Shown here: in pieces, positions 54,697-63,647 of the stretch
Layout of the letters: the number at the start of each line of letters is the position of its first letter
How positions within the stretch are numbered: position 1 is the stretch's first letter
Source: Litoribrevibacter albus
GTDB lineage: Bacteria; Pseudomonadota; Gammaproteobacteria; Pseudomonadales; Litoribrevibacteraceae
Assembly (NCBI RefSeq): GCF_030159995.1
Contig: NZ_BSNM01000002.1
Coordinates: forward strand, 304,289 to 368,288
DNA: 64,000 nucleotides
Direction of reading: 5' to 3'
Made by a program: the position numbers and the translations under genes
Notes under the pieces: generated by a model
What the model saw: only the letters and a program-made list of their open reading frames with translations
Told to the model about the DNA's origin: nothing
The model's database searches: none

Positions 54697-55827
54697 ATGA
54701 AAAAGCTAGCCGTATTAATCGTACTCATTTTCTTCGGGCTTTTAACTGTTTGGTTGAACTATGCCGAGTCTGAACACTATCCGGATCTTACCTCTGATCC
54801 TATCTGGTCGGCGGATCAGTTGGAGCTGGTTGCATCATTAGACACTCCTCCGGGGAATATTTCTGTGTCTGAATCCGGGCGTGTTTTCCTGAGTCTACAC
54901 CCGGATGCTCACCCGGATTTAAATGTTGTGGAGTTGGTGAATGGCGAAGTGTCGCCCTTCCCAAGCCTGAATTGGCAGCCAGGAGGTTCAGAGGAGTTAG
55001 CCTTTCAGCAGGTGTTGTCGATTCGATTGGATCAACAGGGACGACTCTGGGTATTAGATAATGGGCTTCATGGGGTCGGTCAACCGCGATTATTGGCGTT
55101 TGACGTCACGACCCGAGAATTAGTGCATCAACACGATTTTAGCTCTGATGTCTTTGGTCTAGGTTCTCATGCCAATGATTTCCAAATCAGCAAAGACGGC
55201 CTGTATATCTATATCTCTGACGCCAGTATTTTAGCGAAAACCCCTGCGGTGGTTTTTTATAATGTGGAAACTCAGCAAGCCCGTCGTGTGCTTGAGAATG
55301 ATGTTTCGGTAAAAGCAGGGGCCTATGAGCCCGTGGTTCAGGGAAGGGAAATGACCTTGGTAGGCTTGTTTACTATCAATCCAGGTGTGGATGGTATTGC
55401 TTTAAGCCGGGATGGCGAAACCTTGTATTACGCTTCTGTCAGTGGGGATATGTTGTATTCACTGCCGACGAGACATCTGAAATATGCGAAAGCTAATGAC
55501 CATATCTTGATGGGGTTTGTAAAACCGGTTGGGCGAAAGACGATGACGGATGCTATGTCTACGGATGATCAGGGGCGGCTTTACCTCACCGACATTGAGC
55601 ACTCTGCAATTGTGAGAATGTCTGCAGATGGACATCGAGAAACCTTGTTAAAAACAGAGACTTTACGCTGGCCGGATGGTCTTAGTTTTGGCCCGGACGG
55701 ATACCTCTATATAACCTGCAGTGCTCTGCATCAGGTTCTCGGAAAGCTACCTTCTGATATTCGAGATAAGGCGCCGTATCAGGTCTATCGTGTAAAAACC
55801 GATGCGACGGCTTTGGCTGGACACTAA
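54697..55827 (+). CDS. Royal-jelly/yellow-like secreted beta-propeller protein
   Basis: 376 residues. A signal peptide or anchor spans about 3-21. The rest is a beta-propeller with the MRJP/yellow pattern: LWVLDNGLHGVGQPRLLAFD, then YISDASIL, GVDGIALSRDGETLYYASVSG and GRLYLTDIEHSAIVRM. Insect members include major royal jelly proteins and yellow; bacterial members are sometimes labelled dopachrome tautomerase-related but lack a proven activity. SMP-30/gluconolactonase-type lactonases are the alternative relatives. Confidence 0.85.
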   Translation: MKKLAVLIVLIFFGLLTVWLNYAESEHYPDLTSDPIWSADQLELVASLDTPPGNISVSESGRVFLSLHPDAHPDLNVVELVNGEVSPFPSLNWQPGGSEELAFQQVLSIRLDQQGRLWVLDNGLHGVGQPRLLAFDVTTRELVHQHDFSSDVFGLGSHANDFQISKDGLYIYISDASILAKTPAVVFYNVETQQARRVLENDVSVKAGAYEPVVQGREMTLVGLFTINPGVDGIALSRDGETLYYASVSGDMLYSLPTRHLKYAKANDHILMGFVKPVGRKTMTDAMSTDDQGRLYLTDIEHSAIVRMSADGHRETLLKTETLRWPDGLSFGPDGYLYITCSALHQVLGKLPSDIRDKAPYQVYRVKTDATALAGH

Positions 55828-55916
55828 TCTTTACTCGGGAAGGCTTGCTTCGGAAACTCGGGTTGAGTGAGAAACAGGCCTTTGTCTGGATTCAAAAACA
55901 GTGGCAGCATTGCAGC

Positions 55917-56522
55917 CTATTGACCAAAGCGATGGGCCTTCCCGTTCAGATACGTTTCTTCTTCGGCCGTATTGACACGTTTTAGTGATTCATTACGGTG
56001 GGGAAACCGTCCAAATTGCTTGATGATGTCTCTGTGTTGTTCAGCAAAACCGACATAGCTGTCCAGCAAAGGATGTTTTTCTTGTGGGCTTTCACGTTTT
56101 AGGGAGGTGAACAAACGAATACAAAGTTCCTGATCTTCCAGGCTCTCTGAATGTTCTAACGGCATATAAAAGAACACTCGATGCTCAATAGGTAATTCCA
56201 AATCGGTTTTTTCTGAAAGCCCTAGTTTACATAATTTGAGAGCACGACTGTCGCCGGCAAAGGCACGTTCTGTTCCCCGATAGATATTACGTGTGAACTG
56301 ATCAAGTAATAGGATTAAAGCAAGTCGACCAGAGCTTGAGTCTTTCCATTCTTTGAGGCCCCGGTTTAAGGCTTCTTCGACTAAATGCCCAAACTGATGA
56401 CTGATTTCAATGTCGATGTCATTGCCGCCAGACCACCATTTGTTTTTATTCTGATCAAGAGCAAAGCCGTCGGAGTCTAATTCACCAAACCAATAAGAAA
56501 TAACTTTTGCGATATCGTCCAT
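55917..56522 (-). CDS. DUF924 family protein
   Basis: 201 residues. VISYWFGEL, LALILLLDQFTRNIYRGT, FYMPLEHSE and FGRFPHRNE are family hallmarks. The fold is an all-helical TPR-like bundle; function unknown, though it is widespread in proteobacteria. It converges on the royal-jelly-like gene and diverges from the S4/RluA-like gene. Confidence 0.93.
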   Translation of the reverse strand: MDDIAKVISYWFGELDSDGFALDQNKNKWWSGGNDIDIEISHQFGHLVEEALNRGLKEWKDSSSGRLALILLLDQFTRNIYRGTERAFAGDSRALKLCKLGLSEKTDLELPIEHRVFFYMPLEHSESLEDQELCIRLFTSLKRESPQEKHPLLDSYVGFAEQHRDIIKQFGRFPHRNESLKRVNTAEEETYLNGKAHRFGQ

Positions 56523-56633
56523 GTGTTAATTGATTCTCTGCGGGTCGTACTGTATTTGTTTGTCGTTCTGTATAAGTTATGTCTACATTTATGGTTCATT
56601 AGTTGTTCTCTGTCCAGTAAAGCAGAGTGTTAA

Positions 56634-56701
56634 CGGCATTTTTGCTCACCTAATTGTTCGGTTAGCCGTTCTCTGAGTGACTGATTTTCAGTAAAATGCC
56701 G
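56634..56701. repeat. 9-bp inverted repeat before the S4/RluA-like gene
   Basis: CGGCATTTT (56634-56642) and AAAATGCCG (56693-56701) are exact reverse complements 50 bases apart, in the divergent region between DUF924 and the S4/RluA-like gene. It might fold in a leader RNA; nothing more can be said. Confidence 0.35.
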
Positions 56702-56799
56702 CCATACTATGCTTTGACATTAAAACGTCTTGCTCTTAAACGGTTTACATAAACACCCATTACCCATAAACAGCGATCATACAAATTAAAGGACGGGCT

Positions 56800-57606
56800 A
56801 TGCACTTTGAAGTGGAATTGGAAGTGACTGAACTGGATTCATTGAATGCACTTGAGTTTCTCTGGGGGCATTTTGATCAGCTTTCCAAATCAAAAATTAA
56901 AGATGCGATGAAAAAAGGGGCTGTTTTCCTTGAGCGTAAAGGGGAGCGTAGCTGCTTGCGTAAAGCCCAAGCTGAATTAAAAATTGGCGATAAGGTTGAG
57001 GTCTATTACGACGAAGATTATTTAAACCGTAAACCTTTCCCCGCAGAGTTATTAACGGATCAATTACAGTACAGCGTTTGGATGAAACCTTCTGGTATGC
57101 CAATTGAGGGTGAGTTGTTTGGTGATCATTTATCGCTTCTACGCCTGGCGGATCAGACCTTTGAAGCTGAGCGCGAAGCCTACCTGATGTATGAATTGGC
57201 GGATGATTCCAAAGGGGTTTTGCTCATTGTTCATCACAGAAGAGCTGCCTCTACCTTCACTGAACTGCAAGAAAAAGGTGAGCTTAAAGTTAAATATCGC
57301 ATTGAGGTAGCGGGTGCGATTGAGACTGGTGGAGACGTTTCTGTAGAAACAGAAGACTATGAACTGGCAGGGCGTTATGAGCCGGTTAAATATGTTGAAC
57401 ATACAAAGAGTACTGTACTGGATCTTTATTTAACGAAAGGTGATGCGAAAGACATTTGCTGTTACTTCATGGAGATCGGACATGAAGTATTGGGAGATGA
57501 ATACATTTCCGGTAATACTGATCGGGATCGGATGCAAGTAGACCTAGTTGAGCTCGATTTTGAATGCCCAATATCCGGGGATTTAATGCACTACAAGGCG
57601 TACTAG
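56800..57606 (+). CDS. S4-domain RluA-like protein lacking the catalytic aspartate
   Basis: 268 residues. An N-terminal S4-type RNA-binding region (about 14-75) is followed by an RluA-like core. Where active enzymes have HRLD-RDTSG, this protein has Y131-E-L-A134-DDSKG, so the invariant catalytic Asp aligns with Ala. The preceding KPSGMPIEG equals the usual KPAGLPVHG, so the alignment is firm. The two following Asp residues (135, 136) are one or two places off. It may be an RNA-binding pseudoenzyme. It should not be annotated as a working pseudouridine synthase without proof. Confidence 0.75.
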   Translation: MHFEVELEVTELDSLNALEFLWGHFDQLSKSKIKDAMKKGAVFLERKGERSCLRKAQAELKIGDKVEVYYDEDYLNRKPFPAELLTDQLQYSVWMKPSGMPIEGELFGDHLSLLRLADQTFEAEREAYLMYELADDSKGVLLIVHHRRAASTFTELQEKGELKVKYRIEVAGAIETGGDVSVETEDYELAGRYEPVKYVEHTKSTVLDLYLTKGDAKDICCYFMEIGHEVLGDEYISGNTDRDRMQVDLVELDFECPISGDLMHYKAY

Positions 57607-57639
57607 GCCAGTTTAAGGGTGAGAAGAAACAGATGTATC

Positions 57640-57672
57640 AAACAAAGCAAGCCTTGAGCTTGCTTTGTTTTC
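57640..57672. terminator. Terminator between S4/RluA-like gene and lexA
   Basis: A 13-bp perfect stem (57640-57652 with 57658-57670), left arm AAACAAAGCAAGC, with a 5-base loop and a T-rich 3' side. The A/T runs on both flanks suggest it works for both convergent genes. Confidence 0.88.
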
Positions 57673-57698
57673 TTCGCGCCAGGCTCGTATTTTATATC

Positions 57699-58340
57699 TT
57701 AAAGATCGCCGTTGCGGATAACGCCAACACCTAACCCTTCAATAAATACAGGTTCTTCGTTGGTATCAATGACAATATCATCGAGCTCTTCATTCTCCGG
57801 AATCAGTCGGACTATATTACCTTTACGATCAAGTCGCTTGACGGTGACATCGTCCCCAATTCGAGCTACGACAATCTGACCGTTTCTGACATTTTGAGTT
57901 TTGTGTACGGCCAGTAAGTCTCCATCAAGAATGCCTACATTCTTCATACTAAGCCCTTGAACCCTAAGCAGATAGTCAGCTGGAGGATTGAAAAACTCAG
58001 GTTGTACCGGGCACATATGATCAACATGTTCTTCAGCTAATACAGGTGAACCCGCAGCTACTCGGCCAATTACAGGAATGCCTTGAATCTGCTCTGGTTC
58101 ATCATTGGATGATGAAAGGTTTGGATCGTAACCTGGAATTCGCAATCCGCGTGAGGTGCCTGGCATCATTTCAATGGCGCCTTTTTTGGCCAGTGCTTTT
58201 AAATGCTCTTCTGCGGCGTTGGCTGAACGAAAGCCTAAGGTTTTTGCTATTTCCGCTCGAGTTGGGGGATACCCTGTTTCGTCGATATGAGCCTTGATGA
58301 CATCGAGAACTTCCTGCTGACGCTTGGTTAATTTAATCAT
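57699..58340 (-). CDS. lexA: LexA, SOS repressor
   Basis: 213 residues. N-terminal winged helix with [27 protein letters not shown]; self-cleavage bond A96-G97 in RVAAGSPV; catalytic S131 in GLSMKN and K168 in VTVKRL. It represses SOS genes and is cleaved when RecA filaments form. Two SOS boxes lie directly upstream, as in E. coli. No sulA or dinF gene follows it in this window; the S4/RluA-like gene converges instead. Confidence 0.98.
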   Translation of the reverse strand: MIKLTKRQQEVLDVIKAHIDETGYPPTRAEIAKTLGFRSANAAEEHLKALAKKGAIEMMPGTSRGLRIPGYDPNLSSSNDEPEQIQGIPVIGRVAAGSPVLAEEHVDHMCPVQPEFFNPPADYLLRVQGLSMKNVGILDGDLLAVHKTQNVRNGQIVVARIGDDVTVKRLDRKGNIVRLIPENEELDDIVIDTNEEPVFIEGLGVGVIRNGDL

Positions 58341-58343
58341 GAC

Positions 58344-58359
58344 CTGACCTTTTATACAG
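58344..58359 (-). promoter_or_regulatory. LexA box 1 (proximal)
   Basis: Read on the minus strand, CTGTATAAAAGGTCAG fits CTG-N10-CAG exactly. It covers the lexA ribosome site (AAAAGG) three bases before the ATG. Confidence 0.85.
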
Positions 58360-58361
58360 TT

Positions 58362-58377
58362 TTGTATATGTATACAG
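58362..58377 (-). promoter_or_regulatory. LexA box 2 (distal)
   Basis: Read on the minus strand, CTGTATACATATACAA fits the CTGTATATATATACAG consensus with the last G replaced by A. It is two bases from box 1 (18 bases centre to centre), allowing cooperative self-repression. Confidence 0.85.
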
Positions 58378-58506
58378 TATATTTTAAAAGGAGTAAATGT
58401 GTAGCGGAAATTTTGTTGAAACGAAACAGTAGATTAGTTGACATATCAATCAATAGTTCCGAAGATACGAGGGCCTGGAATTAATAATAATGAATAGGGG
58501 TATCTC

Positions 58507-59793
58507 TTGTTTAAGCACGTCATTTCTGCGGTATCTACTACTGCTTTATTGAGTATTTCTTCGTTCTTCTCCTCAACGGTTATGGGTTATGAGTTGACTC
58601 ATGAACTCACGGCACAGTGGCGCGGCTTTTTTAATGATGGCGATATGAACCAAAAGCGCTCTGATTTCTCATTGGAATATGAAAGTGACTTCTTTTATGA
58701 GCTTGAGTCGGGCGTTGATTCCTTCATTGTTGTGCCAAAGCTGAGGGTAGATCAGCAGGACCCGGAAAGAAACCTGATTGATTTGCAGAAAGCGTATTGG
58801 AATCATCTTGGCGATGGATGGGAGCTAAGGGCCGGTATTCATAAGGTGTTTTGGGGAGTGACTGAGTCACGTCATCTGGTCGATGTGATTAACCAGACCG
58901 ACTTGGTGAGCGCTATTGATCAAGAAGACAAATTGGGTCAACCAATGATCAATACGTCATTTGAATTTGAGTCGGGTATCCTGGATGTCTTTATGCTTGC
59001 AGGGTTCAGAGAGCGTACCTTCCCTGGTGAGGATGGCCGTTTTCGTACTTTTATTCCGGTTGATGGCGATTCAACTCATTATGAGTCTTCAAAAGAAGCC
59101 TCTCGAATTGATTGGGCTGCGCGTTGGGTTCAAACCATCGATTCAACCGATATCGGCATTTATCTCTTTTCGGGGACGAGTAGAGAGCCGTTACTAGTGT
59201 TTAACAATGATTTAACCAATCCTGAACTTGAACCTTATTACCCGGTTATCACTCAGGTAGGTTTTGATTTGCAACACGTCTACGAAGCATGGCTGTTCAA
59301 GTTAGAAGCGATACATCGTCGTGGATTTGATTATCCATCCGGAAGTGGAATTGATTCGGATGGTGATTTTGAGTCTTTGGTCGGCGGGTTTGAGTATACA
59401 CAAGTGGGGATCTTCGAAACCCCAATGGATTTGGGGTGGATTGCTGAGTATCTCTATGACAGCCGTGGCAAGGATGATCCTTTGGCTGTATTTGAAGATG
59501 ACTGGTTTGTTGGATGGCGTTTGGCATTCAACGATATTAATGATAGTGAGCTGTTGGCCGGTATTATAGTTGATCCAAGTAGCTCGGAAAAAACCATAGG
59601 GTTGGAATACAACCAGCGATTGTCTGATTCACTTGCGATTGCAGTGGAGGGCAGAACGTGGTTTGGGGGAGACAAAGCTCCGGATACCATGCAAGAGGCT
59701 CTATTGGGGCTGCAAGCTGGCGAGTCGCAAGATAAATTGGCTTCTTTGATGAATGACGACTATGTCGAGCTGAGTTTAACTTACTATTTCTGA
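58507..59793 (+). CDS. Outer-membrane beta-barrel protein (porin-like), family not recognised
   Basis: 428 residues. A signal peptide (about 1-27) precedes a mature part rich in alternating aromatic strands with acidic turns. It ends in VELSLTYYF, a C-terminal Phe typical of barrels inserted by the Bam complex. The motif QKAYWNHLGDGWELRAGIHKVFWG suggests relation to alginate-export-like or DUF1302-like barrels, but I cannot place it. The start is TTG with AGGGG six bases upstream. It lies between lexA and the psrA-like gene, which are direct neighbours in Pseudomonas, and may respond to either regulator. Confidence 0.75.
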   Translation: MFKHVISAVSTTALLSISSFFSSTVMGYELTHELTAQWRGFFNDGDMNQKRSDFSLEYESDFFYELESGVDSFIVVPKLRVDQQDPERNLIDLQKAYWNHLGDGWELRAGIHKVFWGVTESRHLVDVINQTDLVSAIDQEDKLGQPMINTSFEFESGILDVFMLAGFRERTFPGEDGRFRTFIPVDGDSTHYESSKEASRIDWAARWVQTIDSTDIGIYLFSGTSREPLLVFNNDLTNPELEPYYPVITQVGFDLQHVYEAWLFKLEAIHRRGFDYPSGSGIDSDGDFESLVGGFEYTQVGIFETPMDLGWIAEYLYDSRGKDDPLAVFEDDWFVGWRLAFNDINDSELLAGIIVDPSSSEKTIGLEYNQRLSDSLAIAVEGRTWFGGDKAPDTMQEALLGLQAGESQDKLASLMNDDYVELSLTYYF

Positions 59794-59824
59794 TCGTTAT
59801 TCCTTCTTTTTCCTCTATTTTCTA

Positions 59825-59857
59825 TCTGTCTATTGGGTGGGATTCCCGATAGACAGA
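59825..59857 (+). terminator. Stem-loop after the barrel gene
   Basis: TCTGTCTATTGGG (59825-59837) pairs with CCCGATAGACAGA (59845-59857), with one T-G pair and a 7-base loop. There is no clear T run, so termination is probable rather than sure. Confidence 0.6.
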
Positions 59858-59932
59858 CGTTTATCCGTCCTTCTTAGCTTGGTATTCTAGGTTGAACATT
59901 CTAATCTGATAGTAATTTCTTGTTTCCTTTCC

Positions 59933-59963
59933 TTGACATGTATTGTGTTCAAACGTATGTTTT
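59933..59963 (+). promoter_or_regulatory. psrA promoter with overlapping PsrA-type operator
   Basis: TTGACA (59933-59938), 17 bases, TATGTT (59956-59961) is a strong sigma-70 promoter. CAAACGTATGTTTT (59950-59963) fits the PsrA operator pattern (G/C)AAAC-N2-4-GTTT(G/C) apart from the last base, and covers the -10. This is what self-repression would look like. Confidence 0.75.
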
Positions 59964-59992
59964 AAACAGTTGTTTTTAACGGAGACGCAGTG

Positions 59993-60631
59993 ATGGCCAA
60001 CGGAAATACGGTCGATAAAATACTAGATGCCGCACAAGAGTTGTTTGCAGAGCGGGGTTTTGCTGAGACATCTCTTCGAATGATCACCAGTAAAGCTGGG
60101 GTAAATCTCGCAGCAGTTAATTATCACTTCGGCTCAAAAGAAGCTTTAATTCAAGCAACCTTCTCTCGATTCTTAACGCCATTCAGTCGCGAATTTAAAG
60201 ATCAGCTCTCTGCCTATATACAGCAGGTGGGGGAGGAGAACATCGATATTGCGCACATGATTGCGGTATTGGCCTCTTCTGCTCAGGTTGTTGCTGAAAG
60301 AAATGATCAGAGTGTGGCGGTTTTTATGCGTTTGATGGGCTTAGCCTATGCTCAAGCGCAGGGACATCTTCGTAATTACTTAAAAGAGCACTATTCGGAT
60401 GTCTTTAAGCCATTCATGAGAACTTTGAAAACTGCGTGTCCAGAGATGACGCCTATTGAATGGTTCTGGCGTATCCACTTTGTGTTGGGGACGTTAGCAT
60501 TCACTATGTCCAGTGTGGATTCTTTGCAAGCGATGGCGGCTAATGATTTATCCGTAGATAGCCAATTTAAGGATATGATCTCGTATTTAGCCAAATTTGT
60601 CAGCGCAGGGCTGATGGCATCTGCTACCTAA
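59993..60631 (+). CDS. psrA: PsrA-like TetR regulator of fatty-acid metabolism
   Basis: 212 residues. ILDAAQELFAERGFAETSLR, ITSKAGVNLAAVNYHFGSKE and GHLRNYLKEHY are nearly the same as Pseudomonas aeruginosa PsrA; the effector domain also aligns well (EWFWRIHFVLGTLAFTMS). PsrA binds long-chain fatty acids or acyl-CoA and controls beta-oxidation, rpoS and its own gene. In Pseudomonas it lies next to lexA; here one barrel gene separates them. ATG 59993 has GGAG eight bases upstream; GTG 59990 is an alternative. Confidence 0.9.
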   Translation: MANGNTVDKILDAAQELFAERGFAETSLRMITSKAGVNLAAVNYHFGSKEALIQATFSRFLTPFSREFKDQLSAYIQQVGEENIDIAHMIAVLASSAQVVAERNDQSVAVFMRLMGLAYAQAQGHLRNYLKEHYSDVFKPFMRTLKTACPEMTPIEWFWRIHFVLGTLAFTMSSVDSLQAMAANDLSVDSQFKDMISYLAKFVSAGLMASAT

Positions 60632-60748
60632 TATCGATTTCTTGATGTAATTTAAAGTGTGAACTGTACCTCCAAATTACATTTGGTAATATTAAGACCC
60701 CCTTGGGGATGTTCCGCCTGTGCTAACATGTTGCTCTATGTTTTATGT

Positions 60749-60758
60749 GGCCCGGGCC
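60749..60758. repeat. GC palindrome upstream of the LuxR gene
   Basis: GGCCCGGGCC is a perfect 10-bp palindrome in otherwise AT-rich DNA, 106 bases before the regulator start. It might be a protein site. The remaining intergenic sequence (60632-60863) shows nothing else clear. Confidence 0.3.
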
Positions 60759-60863
60759 CAATATAAGACACACAAGAACAATAATAATTAATTTATCTAC
60801 ATTACTAAGACGCTGAGGCCTTTGCTCTAGCTTCTTGGAATGATGCTCATATAAGGGTGGCGA

Positions 60864-63599
60864 ATGGTTGGTAGCCCAGAATCTGTATTCAGTTTAAGTG
60901 AACTGAGAAAAACAATTTCCCAATTACCTCTGATTGAATCCAAGATTAAAGCGGTTCCCATTGAGCCCTATTATTTACAACGCTCAAATATAGAGAATCC
61001 GTTTAATAAACCACATACAACCTTGGCGTTGGTTACTGCTCCTGCCGGGACTGGAAAATCGATAGTTCTAAGTCAGTGGTATCATGATTTGATCGCTAAA
61101 GATGAGAAGGTATGTTGGTTAAGTCTCTCTCGGGATGATAATGATCCTGTTCGTTTCTTTTCTTATGTAATCGCGTCACTTCAACGTACTGAGCCGTATA
61201 TCTGGCCGGATCTAGATGCATCTTATCGTCGGTTTGAGGATGAGCCTTCAGTCAGCTTTTTGAGATTGGCTGAGCAATTGATTGCCGACTTGGAAGAATT
61301 TGAAGATCCAATTTACTGCTTTATTGATGATTTTCACTTGATTGAAAGTCCCATTCTTACGGCTGCAATTTCTCTTTTCTTGGCTCATATGCCGTCCAAT
61401 GTTCATTTATGTATTTCCAGTCGACATAGACCGCAGTTAAGTGTCGGCCGATACCGTTCTAAAGGTAAGTTGGCTGAATATAAATACGCTGATTTAAAGT
61501 TTTCAGCAGAGCAAAGTCGTGAGCTTTTGGAGGCGATTGAAGCACCAATTAAACCTCAAAAGCGTGATGATCTGATTCGGGCGCTAGATGGATGGACTTC
61601 AGGTTTGGTATTAGCGTCTAACGCGCTGTGTCATATCTCTGATGAGGAGCAGTTGTCTATAGATAGCTTTGAAGAATATTTTGGCCAACATCCAGATTTT
61701 CTAAGCTATTTTGCCGATGATGCCTATCAGCATTTAGAAGAATCAACAAAGCGCGCGGTGAAGCAACTTTCAATTGTTGAGAAATTTACCAGTCAACTAT
61801 ATACCTCGTTGAGTGGTAATAATGAAAGTGATGCCATGATGGAGCGGCTCAATGAGCAGCAACTCTTTATAGAGCCAACAGGCTTTGGCCAATACAAGTT
61901 TCATCCTTTATATCGTCGATTCCTGCATCAGCGTTTGATGGTTGATGAACCTGAGAGCCTGATTCAACTGCATTTTTCTGCCAGTATGTGGTTCAGTACG
62001 CATAATCACAGTGTTGCAGCCATTGAGCATGCATTTGCTGCGCGTGATTATGAAATGGCTGCAAGTTTGATCAGTGCGTGTGTGTTTGATTTATTGAATC
62101 AGGCTTATGCCGTTCAGCTTTTTGAATGGATCAAACAAATACCACGTGATATTACACTCCAATATCCACGTTTACAGCTTGTGCGAATTTGGGTGTTGAT
62201 TCGTGATGGTTATGATCAAGAAGCAGAGCGTGCACTACTCCGATTAATGCAGCAGGATGAGAAACATCAACCGCTAGGTATCTCTGAGCGCGAAGCCATC
62301 TGCTATCTTCTTTCTATTCTTATTAATCTACGAAACGACGACTTAGAAAGTGCCAATGTTAGTATCGCCAAAGTTCAGCCGTATTTTGATGAGCTAGACC
62401 CTTGGCTTTCAGCGCAATTTAATCTTCTTGCGGCAGTGATTTTAATGTTGCAAGGTCGCCCAGGAGAGTGTGGTGATAATATCAGCTCAGCTGAGCGATT
62501 CTCTTCTGAATTGAAAGGCAACTTTATGAATCAGCTTATTACAGCGATTCGAGCGTACCATTTCTATGAAACGGGTATGTTGAAGGCTGCAAAGGCTGAG
62601 ATAGCGAAGTTAGAAAGCACAAAAGATGTTGTTGGTATTGCTGAGTGGTATCGCTTGGTTAATGCACTTCTGAATTTTGAAGGTAATAAACTTCAAACAG
62701 CATGGGACATGTTACAAGATCGTCGTCCTATCGCAGAGGGTATGATTCAATCCAGTTTCTTGCAGGCGCGTTTGTATGCGGTAAGAAGTCGATTGGTTTC
62801 GTGGTTCAGAGATGAAGACTCTGGATTAGATGAGTTAGAGCGCTTACTAAATCAATATAAACAACGCGGACAGCAGCGTGCGTGGCGTATTTGTCGTGCG
62901 GCACAAGCACAGCTCCTTATGGATCATGGTCGTTTTGATCGTGCGGAATGGTGTTTAGCGCAAGAAGGCGTGTTGCCGAAAATCGGAATTTCACCGTATC
63001 TGTCTGGTTATGGTTGGGTGATTACAGCTCGTTCACGAGTGGCTTGGCATAAGCAGTCTATTCAAGAGCTTCGCGCAATATTTGATTTGCTTGGTCATGA
63101 CGTTGAGCGAGATGATGGTGTAAGTCGTTCTGGTACTGAAAATCTATTGTCTGCAATGTATCACTGGTTGAATGACAATAAAGAAGCCTCAATGACTTTC
63201 TTCAGAAATGCGATTATTGCTGCTAGTGAACAAGGCTACCTTCGTGCGTTGGCTGAGCTTCCTGAAGCATTGCTGGTATTTATTGAATCTTCTAAAAACT
63301 CCGGTTTGTTCCATGACTCTGATCTTGTCTCGTATGTCGAAAAACTTGAGAAAGCCATTCATGCGAAACAAATGAAAGGTCAAATAGAGTTGGATGATCA
63401 GCAGATCTCACTAACGGGACGTGAGAAGCAAATTCTAGAGCTTGCTGCTGATGGGCTTTCAAATCAGGAAATCAGTGATCGAATTTTTGTATCTCTCGGA
63501 ACAGTCAAATGGCATTTGCATAATGTTTATGACAAGTTAGGGGTTAAAAACCGAACTCAGGCACTAAAAGCAGTACAGGAATTTCAGAAGGTTTCTTAA
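60864..63599 (+). CDS. MalT-type LuxR ATP-dependent transcriptional regulator
   Basis: 911 residues, the MalT/AlkS size class. The N-terminal NTPase has Walker A APAGTGKS (residues 59-66) and a Walker B-like YCFIDDFHLI. A long TPR-like helical region (about 400-830) forms the sensor, and the C-terminal LuxR helix-turn-helix (LTGREKQILELAADGLSNQE to TVKWHLHNVYDKLGVKNRTQ) spans about 848-905. These STAND regulators oligomerise on ligand and ATP. MalT itself senses maltotriose and AlkS alkanes; the ligand here cannot be told. The next gene on the same strand encodes a secreted protein and is a natural target. Confidence 0.93.
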   Translation: MVGSPESVFSLSELRKTISQLPLIESKIKAVPIEPYYLQRSNIENPFNKPHTTLALVTAPAGTGKSIVLSQWYHDLIAKDEKVCWLSLSRDDNDPVRFFSYVIASLQRTEPYIWPDLDASYRRFEDEPSVSFLRLAEQLIADLEEFEDPIYCFIDDFHLIESPILTAAISLFLAHMPSNVHLCISSRHRPQLSVGRYRSKGKLAEYKYADLKFSAEQSRELLEAIEAPIKPQKRDDLIRALDGWTSGLVLASNALCHISDEEQLSIDSFEEYFGQHPDFLSYFADDAYQHLEESTKRAVKQLSIVEKFTSQLYTSLSGNNESDAMMERLNEQQLFIEPTGFGQYKFHPLYRRFLHQRLMVDEPESLIQLHFSASMWFSTHNHSVAAIEHAFAARDYEMAASLISACVFDLLNQAYAVQLFEWIKQIPRDITLQYPRLQLVRIWVLIRDGYDQEAERALLRLMQQDEKHQPLGISEREAICYLLSILINLRNDDLESANVSIAKVQPYFDELDPWLSAQFNLLAAVILMLQGRPGECGDNISSAERFSSELKGNFMNQLITAIRAYHFYETGMLKAAKAEIAKLESTKDVVGIAEWYRLVNALLNFEGNKLQTAWDMLQDRRPIAEGMIQSSFLQARLYAVRSRLVSWFRDEDSGLDELERLLNQYKQRGQQRAWRICRAAQAQLLMDHGRFDRAEWCLAQEGVLPKIGISPYLSGYGWVITARSRVAWHKQSIQELRAIFDLLGHDVERDDGVSRSGTENLLSAMYHWLNDNKEASMTFFRNAIIAASEQGYLRALAELPEALLVFIESSKNSGLFHDSDLVSYVEKLEKAIHAKQMKGQIELDDQQISLTGREKQILELAADGLSNQEISDRIFVSLGTVKWHLHNVYDKLGVKNRTQALKAVQEFQKVS

Positions 63600-63620
63600 G
63601 TTAAAGCTCTTCTTATGTTG

Positions 63621-63647
63621 AAAAAGCCGCCTTCGGGCGGTTTTTTT
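63621..63647 (+). terminator. Rho-independent terminator after the LuxR gene
   Basis: CCGCC-TTCG-GGCGG (63627-63640) with flanking A and T runs and seven terminal Ts. The UUCG tetraloop makes it very stable. Confidence 0.94.
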
